Position numbers and translations under genes: made by a program. Shown one piece after another: positions 34,710-46,194 of a stretch of DNA of 64,000 nucleotides. Under the pieces are notes generated by a model. The model was not told where the DNA came from, searched no databases, and saw only the letters and a program-made list of their open reading frames with translations. The stretch is taken from contig VCJN01003482.1 in the NCBI GenBank assembly GCA_006384855.1, positions 1 through 64,000 of the forward strand. The letters run 5' to 3'. The stretch comes from Tetraselmis striata (lineage: Eukaryota > Chlorophyta > Chlorodendrophyceae > Chlorodendrales > Chlorodendraceae). The number at the start of each line of letters is the position of its first letter. Positions within the stretch are counted from its first letter, which is position 1.

Positions 34710-37007
34710 GGCAGGCACTGATTCGTCCCTGCTGGCGCAAATTGTGTTGTCAGATGGCTCAGCACTGGCGCGACAGTGCCAGCGCTGCTTCGGGGGCATG
34801 CGCCAGCGAATCTCCCACCAGCGGACGGGGCTCGCTACTTGCAAAACCGCAGTAATCCCATACTTCAAAATCATCGGTCCCTACAAACGGAAGCGCCCTC
34901 CCCCCTCCTTGTCCATTCCTCCCCGCAATGCTTCAGCACCTGCACCTGCCTCTTGCCGGTCGCCAATTGCCGCCTCTCTCCATGTAACCGTAGATGCCTT
35001 GTACAAACTTGTCGCTTCCAACACAGCTACTATCAGTCTCCCTATATTTCCGTATTATCATATCTCCAGCTCTTCATCTCCCTGACTATTTTTGCTCCTC
35101 TTTGTCTCGCCCTTGTCCGGGCTTCCCTTTCTGCCCCATCTGTCGCTCCCCACCACTATCCACTCCTGCCACTCGCATCCGCTAAATACACTGCCCGTAC
35201 TGTTGCGCTTCAGACCCGCTTCGATCGCAACGTCGGGGGCTCGGCGCCTCGTTGCCGGCAACAGGCGAGGGAGGCTCTGCGGATGGCCTCCCCTCCCCCT
35301 TCGGAAGCACCTCCAAGAAGGATGTGATGCGATGCCGCTTGTTATTTCCAGACGGCTGGATGCCCCGCCACGCCTATCCGGAGTACCACCCCAAAACCAC
35401 CCGCGCGGCAGCAAGCAGGCCCGGAGTGCGACAACTCACCTGCGGTGACAAGCAAAAGCTAGATGTCGCGGCCGCCTGCCTATTGCGTTGCTGTTCACCC
35501 GTGCTGAGGGGAGTGTGGGAGTCGGCCACGTCCTCGGTTGTCGTTCCGCCTCACTGCTGATACTCTGGATGGACGAGCTTCGACGTGTTGCGCTGCGCTT
35601 TCGCGTAGCAGCGGCGGCGTCCGGTACGTAATCGGGGGATGTCGTGTATATTCCGTGGTAGGAGCACGGGTACTACGGATTCCTGCACCCGTAATAGCTA
35701 CAGTGCTGATGATCGTTCCGTACTACGACCAGATAGCGACTACCCGGAGTAGTACAGGTACCGGTACCAGCTTACAGTATGTGCAGCTTCTGCGGGAGGG
35801 GGGGGGGGGGGGGGGGGGGGGGGCGAAGGACGAAAGGCAGCGACGGCTGCGACAGGACCCTAATGCAGATACATCGAGGTGGCAGGGAAGCTCTCTGAAT
35901 TTTCCTTGATCAGAAGCGTGGTCCGCTCCGGGGTGGTTGCTTGCGTGACGACGCAGTTGGCTGATGAGGGTGATTAATCAGGCCTGTCCGATTTAATTTA
36001 CCGTTTAAAGGCCCTGCCCAACCCCCTGTTCCCCCAATTTTCTCCACTCACTTTGTCCGAGGCCTGTCCAGTACTTAACAGGACTGGCAAATGGGCACTT
36101 CGCCATAACTTGCACATGCAAATCACTTTCTATCCTGAAAGGACAAATAGTGCAGACATACAATGCAGTTGAGTGTATGCATGGTAGGTGCAACAAGCGT
36201 CAATGGACAGCAATAACTTTTGGGAAGTATCGGCACATTATACTCATCATCGCACCACGGCTACCCAGCCATGCGTATGGTGGCCGAAGCCACTCCATCA
36301 GGTCGCTATATATATCCTAGTGCAGAGATGTTCATTACGTTGAACGCTATTATGCTCTACCATAGGTTATGATGCCGCCTCGCCGCGCACTGGCGATGAT
36401 GCCTGCCTATGCAAGCGCTTCTGCTTGTTGGTGGCATGATTGGCCTTACTTGCTGCCCCTAACAATCACCTTGTGGCAAGTGTCAACACATGCCTTGCGC
36501 ACAAGCAAAACTGTGACGCATGCGGAGTTGCAGATATAGGTCCATCACTGTCCACCCTGGCCAATAAGCGCCGTTGCTTACATTACTAATATTAGGCCAA
36601 AAAAACACGGCTGCGTGGACGGTAGGCAGCGGCCGGCGGGCTCGCAGCTCACCTCCATGCCAGTAGTGGGCATGTACAACTTGAGCACTGAGGGATAAGG
36701 TAACACACACGCAAATGAAGTTATCCCCTCCCCCCCCCCCCCCCCCCACTTCCGGCCGAAATTGCTCGGGCCCTAAAAAACGGGACATTATGATATAAAT
36801 CGGAACGGCCTCATTCAAGGTCGATTCCGCGCAAGGTACATTCGGACATTATTCCTTATATTGTAATGAGGGGTGGTTATTTGATTATTACACTTGATTT
36901 TCTTAAGCTACGTTTGAGGTTAGGTTCTATTTTCTGAAATTAACAGTTTTCTAAAAACTTGCACTACGCGGAAGAGGTACATCCCCGTTACATTCGTTCC
37001 ATTACTC
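34710..37007. other. Intergenic, no gene recognised
   Basis: A long G run lies at about 35800-35823 and a C run at about 36730-36747. An open stretch near 35320-35440 (plus strand, with MRCRLLFPDGWMPRH and AYPEYHPKTTRAA) has somewhat protein-like composition, but it has no recognisable family or splice context. Nothing else stands out. Confidence 0.45.
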
Positions 37008-37397
37008 GGTACATTCCTTATTGTCCGCGCTCGCGCGGTGGAGCGGTGGGCTCTTATACAATAAGGGGTCCCATGAACCATTCATGGTTCTCCCACTTAA
37101 GGCAATATCGACTCGGATGGCATGTCCCATGTTTACATGATGGTTGATGCGCTGACCCTTTCACCCCCGATGGCCCGATCGAACCCCTCGAAGCTTTTCA
37201 AACCCTTCAGACCCCGATGCATTAGCCAATTGAACCCCGATATCGGGGTTCGAATGACCAATAATGATCGAATGGCTAGGCCAGATGTACGACTGCGGTA
37301 GTGCATCACTTGGCGAAAGAGGTCAAGGTTTGGGGCGGCTTTGGCCGATGACCCGGGGCGAACTTTCAATAGCTTTTTCTTTTACTCTTTACTTTTG
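37008..37397 (+). mobile_element. SINE-like element, copy 3 (diverged, with extra internal DNA)
   Basis: Starts TACATTCCTTATTGTCCGC. TGGAGCGGTGG fits an RNA polymerase III A box. The family 3' end is present: CCAGATGTACGACTGCGG, GGGGCGGCTTTGGCCGATG, CCGGGGCGAACTTTC and a CTTTTACTC-rich tail. The middle is longer than in the other copies and includes several GACCCC/AACCCC units, so it carries an insertion or expansion. Confidence 0.65.
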
Positions 37398-38537
37398 ATT
37401 TAGTATCCCCGTGAGAGGATCTTATTGAGCCTCTGCGCCGGACAGCGCGGACAATAAGTAGGGGCCTCAATAATATACCACGTAGCTGTAGGCTGTCGCG
37501 GACAATATTGCTACTCGTGTACATAATATTTATAGTTGCTTAATGTATGCGGTTTCCTGGCGGTATATGTAAGATCATGTAAGAGTCGCAATGCTTGCCG
37601 CTTTTTTATTAATGCGGTTTGTGATATATCCGCCTAGTAAGGATTACTGTTTTTTTCTTGTGGTGGATTTGTTCCTGAGCAGCCCACACTCACCCCTATT
37701 TGCGTCCCCTTCCGCCCTTCCATTCGGTGGGGGGGGGGGGGGGGGGGGGGGCTATATTGCTTGCAGAGTATGGTGGGAGGTGCGCGGTAATTCACAACGG
37801 TATGCTGCCTTCATGTTTTACCCCCGGAGAACGTAGTTATCATGTAGTATTGGATCTCGTATTATGGCGACGCAAGGCGGGAAAATCCTCTTTATTGCAC
37901 GCTTTGCCTTCGCCTCAACTGCACATCTCGCGCAGTTTTGTGACGGCCGCGCGGTACACGGAGCGGTAACAAGTGACCGTGTACGACCATGACCAACGTT
38001 GCTGTGAGGTACAGTAATGCCCTAATGCAATTAGAGGCAAGAAGGCAAAGGTTGTGAGGAATTAGAAACAGTATCGAATGTTATAGAATCATCAGCTGGT
38101 CCAGCTATTTATCGGCAGTCAGCAGCACAGAGGCAGAGCAGTTCAGCGGTCAGTCTTGGGCATTGTGGAGATATAGCATCGGGGAATGTCAGTAGCAGCA
38201 TCGGGGAATGTTAGTAGTAGCATTGGTGATTGGGATTGATAATGGTAAATGGTATGCGTACATGTTACAGTACGAGTTACAGAAGTACGGCAGGTAGTGA
38301 TATGATATAGGAAATGATAATAATGTGAGATAAGTGTTTATGTGGGTATAGTGCAGGGTTAGGTGTAGTCCTAACAGTTGCCTTCGCCGAGGAGCTGCCT
38401 CGTTTGCGACTGGTGACAACGTGCTACCGACGTATGCCGGGGAGGGGATGAGGTGGAAGTTGGTCGTGTGGAGCAGAGCAGCTCTCTGCTAGGTTCTTCG
38501 CTACCCAAGAGCATAGACTCCATATCCATAGACTCCA

Positions 38538-40016
38538 ATGCCGCCGGCTGCCGCCGGCGAAGAGGACGCCGTTCCGGGCGGGAACGAGTCCCACACCGGT
38601 GTTCAGGACAAGAACGTCGGTAAGCCCTTCGCTCCCTCGAACAAGCCCCACTACTGCCTTGATTGGAAAACCGCCCTCGCTACTGCTCTCCCCGGGTTCG
38701 AGAACGGGATGCCTCCCAACAGTCAACGACGCCCGGGGCTCTTCCGCCCCATCGTCTCGAGTACCTGCTTGGTAACCCTCGTCTTCAGCCGGCAGCGGAT
38801 GAGTACTACCACGCCGCGCGCTACGGGGGCTTCATCGTCGGCTCGGCCGTCGAGTTGCGTATAAGCAGTTGGCTGCGGCGTGCATCGCCGACGGGATTAC
38901 GCCGGCCTTCGGAGAGCAGCTCGAGGCCGCAGTCGTCCTTAGCTTGGATGCCATTGGCGACGATCATCGGTTCCGCTACGTCCGCTACCTCCATCGGTTG
39001 GCTTTACCGCGCCTCCGCAAGCAGTGGGACACGCAAATGCACAACGGCGTCACCTTTGCCCTGGACTTCGTGCGGGTGGAGCGCTATACTAGCATCGAGA
39101 TAGCATCGAACCCTTCTACGGCACGGACAACTGGAACGCCAATGTGCTCGACCTCCTGACTACATCGCTCACGGCCAACACCTACTCGAACTACGAAGGC
39201 AAGATTAATCTCTTCTCAAAAATCTGCATCGACGAGAAAGGCATCTCCCCCCTGGATTGCACCGAGTCTACATGCGTCCGCTACCTCGCTTGGATTGCCG
39301 AGCGCGGCACTATCGGCGCCGGCTCTCTGCAACTTACCTCCTCGGCCAATGATCAACACCTTCGTGCGTGACACCGGCCGGGATGACGCCCCGGCCACTG
39401 GCCCGAGCCATCGGCGACATGAAGCGCGCGCTTCAAATCCGCTCAAGACCAACGAGGAGCTTCGGCGCGCCCCTCTGCCTTGCGACGTCATCACCGACCA
39501 TCCTCGACGACCTTGCTACCCTTCCCACCACCACCACCGACTACGGCAACATCCTTCGCGCGATGATGGCGCAGCTGTGTGCTCGACATTTATGTTCTAC
39601 TCCAGTGGTGAGTCGTCCAACGTCTCCTTGCCGACTCCGCGACCTGGCCGTCGACGCCCACAACATCACCCTAATTGGTCAACCGCGAGAAAGGGGGGCA
39701 TCGCAAGCGTCGAGATGGGTTCAAGCCCCTAGTTCAAATCCCTGCCACCGCCGTGCCCACTTGGACAGCCTTTCTACGCCGCTTCATCACTTACCGCGAC
39801 GCGGCGTTCCGGGCGCCCCCTCCGCCCAGCCAGCAATATGGCCCGTTATGTGCGCTCCCCGGCGCTGGGGCCACCCCGCCCCTTGCGTTGAACTCAGCGA
39901 CTAGCTCAAGCGGGCCGTTGGACTCAGGCGGTTGGGCCCGCAATTCTGCCGTAATCAACGACTACATCGACCCGACTAAGCTTCCTACCCGCGTCGCCGC
40001 ATTTCTGCTTGGCTAG
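38538..40016 (+). pseudogene. Decayed tyrosine recombinase (DIRS/Crypton-like)
   Basis: Protein-like pieces alternate between the three plus frames: RLEYLLGNPRLQPAADEYYH; ADGITPAFGEQLEAAVVLSL and YVRYLHRLALPRLRKQWD; NVLDLLTTSLTANTYSNYEG then KINLFSKICIDEKGISPLD, CVRYLAWIAERGTIGAGSLQ and INTFVRDTGRDDAP; FYSSGESSNVSLPTPRDLA; VQIPATAVPTWTAFLRRF; and finally GGWARNSAVINDYIDPT. The 'TYSNYEGKINLF...YLAWIAERG...Y/INTF' part is the SAM-like DNA-binding domain of tyrosine recombinases. The C-terminal INDYIDP supplies a plausible catalytic Tyr. At least four frame changes show that it is dead. Assignment to DIRS, Ngaro or Crypton needs a search. Confidence 0.65.
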
Positions 40017-40241
40017 CTCTCCCCCGTTGTGATCCTTCGCAGCCTTCTCGGCAACGCCCCCCTCCACAGTCATGAAGACCGAGGTGGAAAATCTCCCTTG
40101 CCTACCTTCGAAATGTTTAGAGCTTAGTTCTCGGGGTTTCCTTTTCCCCTCCGTTAGCCCTAGGGTATGCGGCTGTAGACACCGGTTGCCCGCGGCCTCT
40201 GCGCAACGCCAGTAATCAAACGGAGCTTTATAAGTGAGATG

Positions 40242-40480
40242 CCGATGTGCGGCACTTTGTGTGCCGCCCTCGTCGAAAAAATCTGTCACTCCATTACCCA
40301 TCGAATCTTACGAAACCATCATATCGTGCGCTAGGTGGGACCACTCTCTTACTTTTGTTCTGGCCTCCCGCCCGCACAACCCGCCCTCCCTCCCTTTTCG
40401 TGGCTCTTTGCCGTAAGTCCCCCGCCTTTCAGTGTGACGAAGCCTGCGCACTTTTCGGCTAATCTCCCTTTTAAATGCAT
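40242..40480 (+). repeat. About 240-bp repeat, forward member of an inverted pair
   Basis: Matches 47670-47920 in reverse. Shared marks are CGGCACTTTGTGTGC, AATCTTA(C/T)(G/A)AAACCATCAT, GGACCACTCTCTTACTTTTG and GTGGCTCTTTGCCG. It lies just downstream of the recombinase remains, so it may be the end of that element. Confidence 0.7.
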
Positions 40481-40837
40481 AGGGGCAGCTTGTATTATTC
40501 CGGATCCTTGGGTCTGTAAGCAAAAAAAATGCGTCTATATGCCGAACACGTACGCTGTGACGGGTATTTCTGCATAACTATGCCTTTGCTTAAATGCCGG
40601 CATGCTTGTTTACCAATCTATCATCATGGGCAGTTATTGGCTGGTGTTGCACACTAGCCTGTTGTGGGGCTATAACCTACGTATTAATGAACCTTTCTGC
40701 ACTGGCGTATACACCCAATTCAAGCGCAAAGGCAGGCGCTCGGCTGCTCCTTTACACGTTGGTTCCACTGTAACGAACAAACCATACATCAATGGTGCGT
40801 GTGAGCGGATGGTTGGGAGTTAGGACCGGGTACAGAA

Positions 40838-41381
40838 CTAGTAATTAGTCACTAAATGAAAGCATGCTCGTTAAAGCATGATTATGCCAATAACTGAAGC
40901 AGGTGGGCGTGGCAGAGGGGGGGGGGGGGGGGGGAGAGAAGACGCATTGTCAAAAAGCATCAAAAGATGCAGCAACACACAGTGCAGCATACTAACAATA
41001 TCCCACACTTGCATGATGTTATTGCTGCTATGATCCACGCTGTTGCGGGTCGGTGCAACACGTCACGTTGTTGTGCTTCGTCCCAGCTGGGGTAAGTTGC
41101 GCTTTGCGAATGGCTGGGGTAAGGCGTGGACACAGACCTAGTAATTAGTCACTACATAAAAGCATGCGCGTTAACGCATGATTGTGCCAATGGCCGAAGC
41201 AGGCGGGTATGGCAGAGGGTGGGGAGAGACACAGAAGACTCATTGTCAAAAAGCATCAGAAGATGCAGCAACACACAGTGCAGCATACTAACAATATCCC
41301 ACACTTCATGATGTTATTGCTGCTATGAGTCACGCTGTTGCGGGTCGGTGCAACACGTCACGTTGTTGTGCTTCGTCCCAG
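40838..41381 (+). repeat. Two-copy tandem repeat, 300-bp period
   Basis: 40838-41092 and 41138-41381 share CTAGTAATTAGTCACTA, GACGCATTGTCAAAAAGCAT (and variants), AGATGCAGCAACACACAGTG and CACGTCACGTTGTTGTGC. A G run interrupts the first copy at about 40918-40934. The second copy holds a GCATGCGCGTTAACGCATG palindrome. No gene is seen. Confidence 0.8.
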
Positions 41382-42504
41382 GAGCAGAATCCCCCTGCTT
41401 CTACAACCGTTCTGCGCGTACCGGAAATATCATATACTTGGACACACTCAACGAGACAGCAACTCCGTGCACTGCAGCTCTTCATCTTCCATTGCAAGAG
41501 CAGGACAACATCTCATGTCCCTCTGCTAATATCATGCATGATTATATTGTAGTTATTTGACATACAGTGACCTCGCATTGCCGGCCTCGGAACTGTGGCA
41601 GGGAGCGTCGCCGTTGCTTAAATGCTGACAATGTGATGGGGCAGATTCAGGGCAGGTGACTTTTGAAACCAATCACACCCTGTACAAGTACATGTTTCTG
41701 CCATGGCTGTGCTGCTGTACAGTATAGTATGTGTGAGTGCAGCACAAAGGTATTGCATGGCACATGCACGCCATATGCAAATCAAAGACTTCATAATTGT
41801 ATTGAAATGGATGCAGTATGCCGTTTGATGAGGCAAACAAATCATCAGCTGACCAAAAAACATTTAAAGATGGATGTATGTACCCATGCAAAGAGAGGGT
41901 TTACCAGATGGCGAATAATTGTTCTATTACAGCTAGCGGTGCAACCTAGCTAGGGAATACACAACACCCGTGCAAGAGACAAGCAAGATTGCCCCCTGCC
42001 CCAGCTCTCACCTGTCAACGGCACAGCAGAAACATGTGTTCCCAAGCAGCGGCAACAGCAGGTATTTCGCTTCTCGGGAGCAGCGCCAGCAATGTCTCAC
42101 GATCAGATCAGCACGGCGCCATCGGCCAGGTGTCATGCGGCAGGGTAACTTTGCGGGGCGGCCCAGGCATTTCCGAGCATCTGCTTCCCGGGTGCTGCGG
42201 GTTGTAATGTCGGAAAGCGGAATGGCTGCAGTGGCGGCGTGATCACTGGCATTGCCTCCGATGGCAACAGTGACGAAGCAGTGTCTCAAATGTACCGGCA
42301 TCGGTAGACGTCAAGCAGAGCTGAGTCTACACCCCGACTAGCTCCCGGAATTCGCTCGCAGGCAGCCACTGCTAGTGGCTGGCAAGTCTTTTTTGGCATC
42401 CGCTCATCAGGTAGGTTAGTCTTGTCGTGTGCAGACTAGATACCCGCTCTTGCAGCACCTTTACCCTGTCCGCATGCCACCTTAAAAACCCTGAAGCGAG
42501 TGGT
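41382..42504. other. Intergenic, 3' flank of the cold-shock/CCCH gene
   Basis: No coding sequence or repeat that I recognise. The last 200 bp should include the 3' UTR of the minus-strand gene that ends at 42505. Confidence 0.5.
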
Positions 42505-43107
42505 TTAATACCTGTCACGGCCACCGCTGTAGCCACCGCCGCCGCCGCCGCTGTAGCCACCGCCGCCGCCACGACGGTCATCCCCGTACCCTCCACCGTA
42601 ACCGCCACCACCGCCGCCGCGGTCGTAACCGCCGCCGGCCCCTCCATAGCCCCCGCCGCCGTAACCGCCACGGTCCCCACCATAGCCGCCGCCGCCGCCG
42701 CCGCCGTGCGAGAAGCGGCATGACGAGCCGCGGGTGCAGGCGCCCTTCTTGAAGTCGAAGCACTCACGGTCGCCACCGCCGCCTCCGAAACCACCGCCAG
42801 CGGGGGGTCGGCGGTCCTCGGTGACGCCGCCGGTAACTTGCTCGGCGCGATCCTTGCCCTTGCGGTCATCGTAAGACTTGGAGAACTCGACGCGGTCGCC
42901 CTCGCGGAGCGCGTTGCCGTCCTCGATGGCGGAGAAGTGGCAAAACAGATCCTCGCCGCCGTCGTCGGGCTTGATGAAGCCGAACCCGCGGTCGTTCCAC
43001 CTCAGCGCGATGCCGGTCGATTTGCCGCTGCCTCCGCCGCCGCCGCCGCCGCGGACGGGCGACCGGCTGCGGCCGCGAGCGCCGTCTTCATAGTCACCTC
43101 CCGACAT
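42505..43107 (-). CDS. Cold-shock domain / CCCH zinc-finger / Gly-rich RNA-binding protein
   Basis: A single exon of 200 codons. I chose the ATG at 43107 ([19 protein letters not shown]) because the cold-shock domain follows soon after and the frame upstream is unlike protein. After a short RS-like segment and a Gly run comes a cold-shock domain, [20 protein letters not shown]...[19 protein letters not shown], with the RNP1-like GFGFI and RNP2-like LFCHF motifs that bind single-stranded RNA or DNA. Next is one CCCH finger, [20 protein letters not shown] (C-x7-C-x5-C-x3-H). The C-terminal about 70 residues are GYGG/RGG repeats ending SGGRDRY, typical of RNA-binding, phase-separating tails. Likely a cytoplasmic or nuclear RNA chaperone; targets are unknown. 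No intron is seen, unlike most genes here. Confidence 0.9.
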   Translation of the reverse strand: MSGGDYEDGARGRSRSPVRGGGGGGGSGKSTGIALRWNDRGFGFIKPDDGGEDLFCHFSAIEDGNALREGDRVEFSKSYDDRKGKDRAEQVTGGVTEDRRPPAGGGFGGGGGDRECFDFKKGACTRGSSCRFSHGGGGGGGYGGDRGGYGGGGYGGAGGGYDRGGGGGGYGGGYGDDRRGGGGGYSGGGGGGYSGGRDRY

Positions 43108-44383
43108 GACGCGTCTGACGCTTCGGTTGCTGCAGCAGTTTCGACAGCACAGAACGTCAGAAAACATGCTGCGCCTCCAACATCCTGTTCCTCCCGAAAT
43201 GCACGATGCTGCTTTGAGACGGGCAAGATCGAGTGCTAAGACCCCAAAAAACCCACATAGGATGTGCGTGCCCACAGATCTGGGCCTAGACTGGCGGCGC
43301 AGCAAAGAGGCAGGGACGTTGCGGCGGACAACGGCAGTTGACGCGTTCGTGCCCAGACGAGGCCACAGGACTCGAAGATGATGAGCGAGAGACGAGGCCG
43401 GTCAGGGTCGAGAGACAATTCAAAACATGCACACCTTACCGCGGGTGACGGTGAAGTGCTACTCGTAGGCAGAGAGTGAACAAGAGGAAGATACGTTAGG
43501 GGAGGCAAAGGGGCGCAGATGCAAGGGTTGCGGAGATACTGGAGGAAGATGGGAAGGGCTCGAACTACGTGCACAGTCGGCGGAGAGAACCGTGAGGGCG
43601 CCATGATGGCGAGAATGTACAGAATGGGGCAGGCACGCTGTTGCATACCTTGAGATCCGTTGAGGAGGGCAGGTTGAAGGCTCGACTGGGTCTGTCCGGC
43701 CGACGAGTGGGTTGTGATTCGTCTGTGTGCTGGGCCTTCCGTAGTGGAGAGGCAGACAGACGCGTGCCGTCAGCAGATGTCGAGGCGATAAGCACGGAAT
43801 ATCGGAACCGGAACAATATCAAAAACAATACAGACACTACACGGAACAAACACGTGCCATCGCGGCTAGTCTGTAGCGACACAGGACGAGAGTCGTCCCC
43901 GGTGCATCAGGCCGGCCGGCCGGCGCGTCCGATGCGCCGGACCGCCGCGCGCGCGGCTGGCGGGCGACGATGAAACGAAGTAAGGGCGGGGTACCGGGTT
44001 GTCGCTCCAATTAGTCTTGCATAATGAACTTTTTGGTTACAGGGAGAGCGTCCAGAGAATGCACGCAAAGTACTGGGGAAGGAAAAAGCCTGCAGTCTTG
44101 CATAATGCTTGGGCAATTTATTCTGCTCGACCATAACGGAGCGTCGCGTACCGTCGCGTACGGAGCGTGGGCTTTCCCGGGCTGGATCGCTACTGCCTAA
44201 ACGGCCGTTGTAGATATATATTTACATCGGGGCTTTCACAAAAACGCACTACAAAGAGCCGTTGTAGAGACGGCTCATTGTAGAGACGGCCGTTGTAGAG
44301 ACGCTGCATCAAGAGTCTCAAAAGGTGCCAGTAGTCCTGTCCCGGGCGGGGGCGGGCGGAAAAATCAGGACAGTCGCTGAGGA
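43108..44383. other. 5' flank of the cold-shock gene and dispersed-repeat DNA
   Basis: Upstream of the cold-shock gene there is no further gene. A GC palindrome-rich patch (GGCCGGCCGGC) lies at 43911-43923, and dispersed repeat D occupies about 43995-44375. Confidence 0.5.
43995..44375 (-). repeat. Dispersed repeat family D, copy 3 (internally expanded)
   Basis: On the reverse strand it reads CGCCCGGGACAGGAC, GCAGCGTCTCTACAACGGCC, then CGTTTAGGCAGTAGCGATCC, GGGAAAGCCCACGCTCCG and TTGCCCAAGCATTATGCAAG. The GTCTCTACAACGGC unit is repeated three to four times, making this copy longer than the others. Confidence 0.65.
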
Positions 44384-45316
44384 TTACGGTACCTGGTACC
44401 TGTACTGGTGTGAATTACAAAAAGGGCAGTTCCCCAGAATTAGAAAATCAACACAGCGGCCCGCATCCCGCATAAGGCGGGATGGATGAGTGATGCGCAC
44501 ACGGTTCAGAGTCCGGGCCACGCGAGCACGTGTGTGTGTGGGTGATCCTCGGACGTGCTGTGCAGCTTCAGCAACGGGATGGCAGACGAATCTGCGCCGT
44601 CTGATGAGGCAGCGAGCGCGCTCTCGAGCGGCCACCAAGCTCAGGAGCCCGAGGAAATCTCTTGCGAGCAAGGCCTCCTGGTGAGCCCGGGTGATGCACC
44701 GAGTGCCCTGCGATGAGAGGGCACCCCGATCCGCAGCCAAGCATGCGATACCGCGCACTGTGCGGTGCACCCCCTTGCTCACCTCACCCACTGTGCCGAA
44801 GACCATGCCCGTGTACTCCGACATATCCAGGATGTCTCGAAGAGGACCCTTCTGTCCGGGCTCTGTGTTGTGCCACGCCGCATCCCACGCAGCCAACCCC
44901 CGTTGTATGTCGCCCAACAGGGAGCGCTCAAACCGATCCACAGCCGTGGCCCGGGGCACTGAAGTGTACTTGACCCCGTACCGCATAGTCTTGAACTCCA
45001 GCACCGTGGACTTCAAGCTCCGGGGATCATAGCTCCCGGTCACGATGTTGAACGCCGGAAGGGAGAGCTCTGCGTCCGGCACTAGGTCCTTGAGTTCATC
45101 CCTGGGTACGGTGTTGCCGAGAGGCACTGCCTGCTGGAACAATCCCTGTACTGGTACCGCCAGTAGTACGGGATGAGGGCCGCTTTTATTTAGGTGCGGC
45201 TTGCTGTACAGGGAACCTGTACATGGCACGGGTACCTGTATCCCATAGGGTGGATATTTTTTGTGCTGGGTTTTTGCTGTGTCCGTCAACGAAACGCGCG
45301 CGCGGGATACGCCCAC
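44384..45316 (-). CDS. Retroelement-type protein, possible PD-(D/E)xK endonuclease domain (fragment)
   Basis: The open frame is 310 codons, but the protein-like part is about 45155-44384. It reads RDELKDLVPDAELSLPAFN, then SYDPRSLKSTVLEFKTMRYG, YTSVPRATAVDRFERSLLGD, TEPGQKGPLRDILDMSEYTG and MVFGTVGEVSKGVHRTVRG. The D...VLEFKT spacing suits a restriction-like (PD-(D/E)xK) fold. The 'GxxGPL...GxVFGxxGExSxxVH' pattern is one I associate with the C-termini of algal and protist non-LTR retroelement proteins. No reverse transcriptase is present upstream, so this is a truncated element or a domesticated fragment. Family and start are inferred. Confidence 0.5.
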   Translation of the reverse strand: MGVSRARVSLTDTAKTQHKKYPPYGIQVPVPCTGSLYSKPHLNKSGPHPVLLAVPVQGLFQQAVPLGNTVPRDELKDLVPDAELSLPAFNIVTGSYDPRSLKSTVLEFKTMRYGVKYTSVPRATAVDRFERSLLGDIQRGLAAWDAAWHNTEPGQKGPLRDILDMSEYTGMVFGTVGEVSKGVHRTVRGIACLAADRGALSSQGTRCITRAHQEALLARDFLGLLSLVAARERARCLIRRRRFVCHPVAEAAQHVRGSPTHTRARVARTLNRVRITHPSRLMRDAGRCVDFLILGNCPFCNSHQYRYQVP

Positions 45317-46194
45317 TGTAGGAACCGCGACGCACCAGCCGATAAAACCGGACCTTTCTCTGACGGTCCAGCACCTGCAGCTGACCCCAAGTTATGATTC
45401 GCAAATGTAAGGAGGGCGCGGGACGCGCAATACGCCCTTGAACGCGCAATACGTCCGCTGCGGCCTCCTCTAGCCATGCATCGTCATAACCGTACCCAAC
45501 AACTCGCGGCTAGAGTCGTGCATGCCGGGCCGGGCGGCTTGAGCGCTGCGCAGCTACTTTAAGGGATGGCCGGCCCGCCGGCAGCTAAGCCCAAAGCCCC
45601 AAAGGCCAGCATACTGCCGAGGTCGGAGCCCCGCGGTGTCAGCCCCACGGGTCATGTGGCCGCCCATGAGCCGAACCTACAAAGCCGCGCGAGCCCAACC
45701 GGCCTCCCCCAACGGTGAGGGCAGCCCTCATGGCCGCAAGCGCGACGCGCCCAGCCCGCCTTCGCGCGTTGGGTGTGCATGCCAAGAGACAGCCGCGCCC
45801 TACGTCCCTCGAGGTCCCCCGCCCGCAGCGACGCGCATGAACTGTGCGCCGAGGAAATAACAAGCCGGGCGCGGGAGGGTGGGTGTTTGGGGGGGGGGGG
45901 GGGGGGGGGGTATGCATGGTCGGGGCTTGCTCGGGGCGATCGCCCGCCATGGCGTCACCTGGTGGCTTCTATTGGAGGAAATACGCTCCTACAATGGAAG
46001 GGGGTGCGGCCGGAGGAAGGAGCTCCTATAATGTTTCTCCGACCATCCATAGGGGGGAAATGAGATCACCGACGAATAATAACTTAGGGGGCGCGCGCGG
46101 CCACCGTTATCCTGCACTACTACTCATCAGGTAATCCGGAAGAATCCGTTCGATTCTCCATTGTAGGAGTAGTGTCATTGACGAATGATCACTT
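45317..46194. other. Intergenic, no gene recognised
   Basis: Contains a G run at about 45890-45910. Open frames are Pro/Arg/Gly-rich and unconvincing. Confidence 0.45.
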
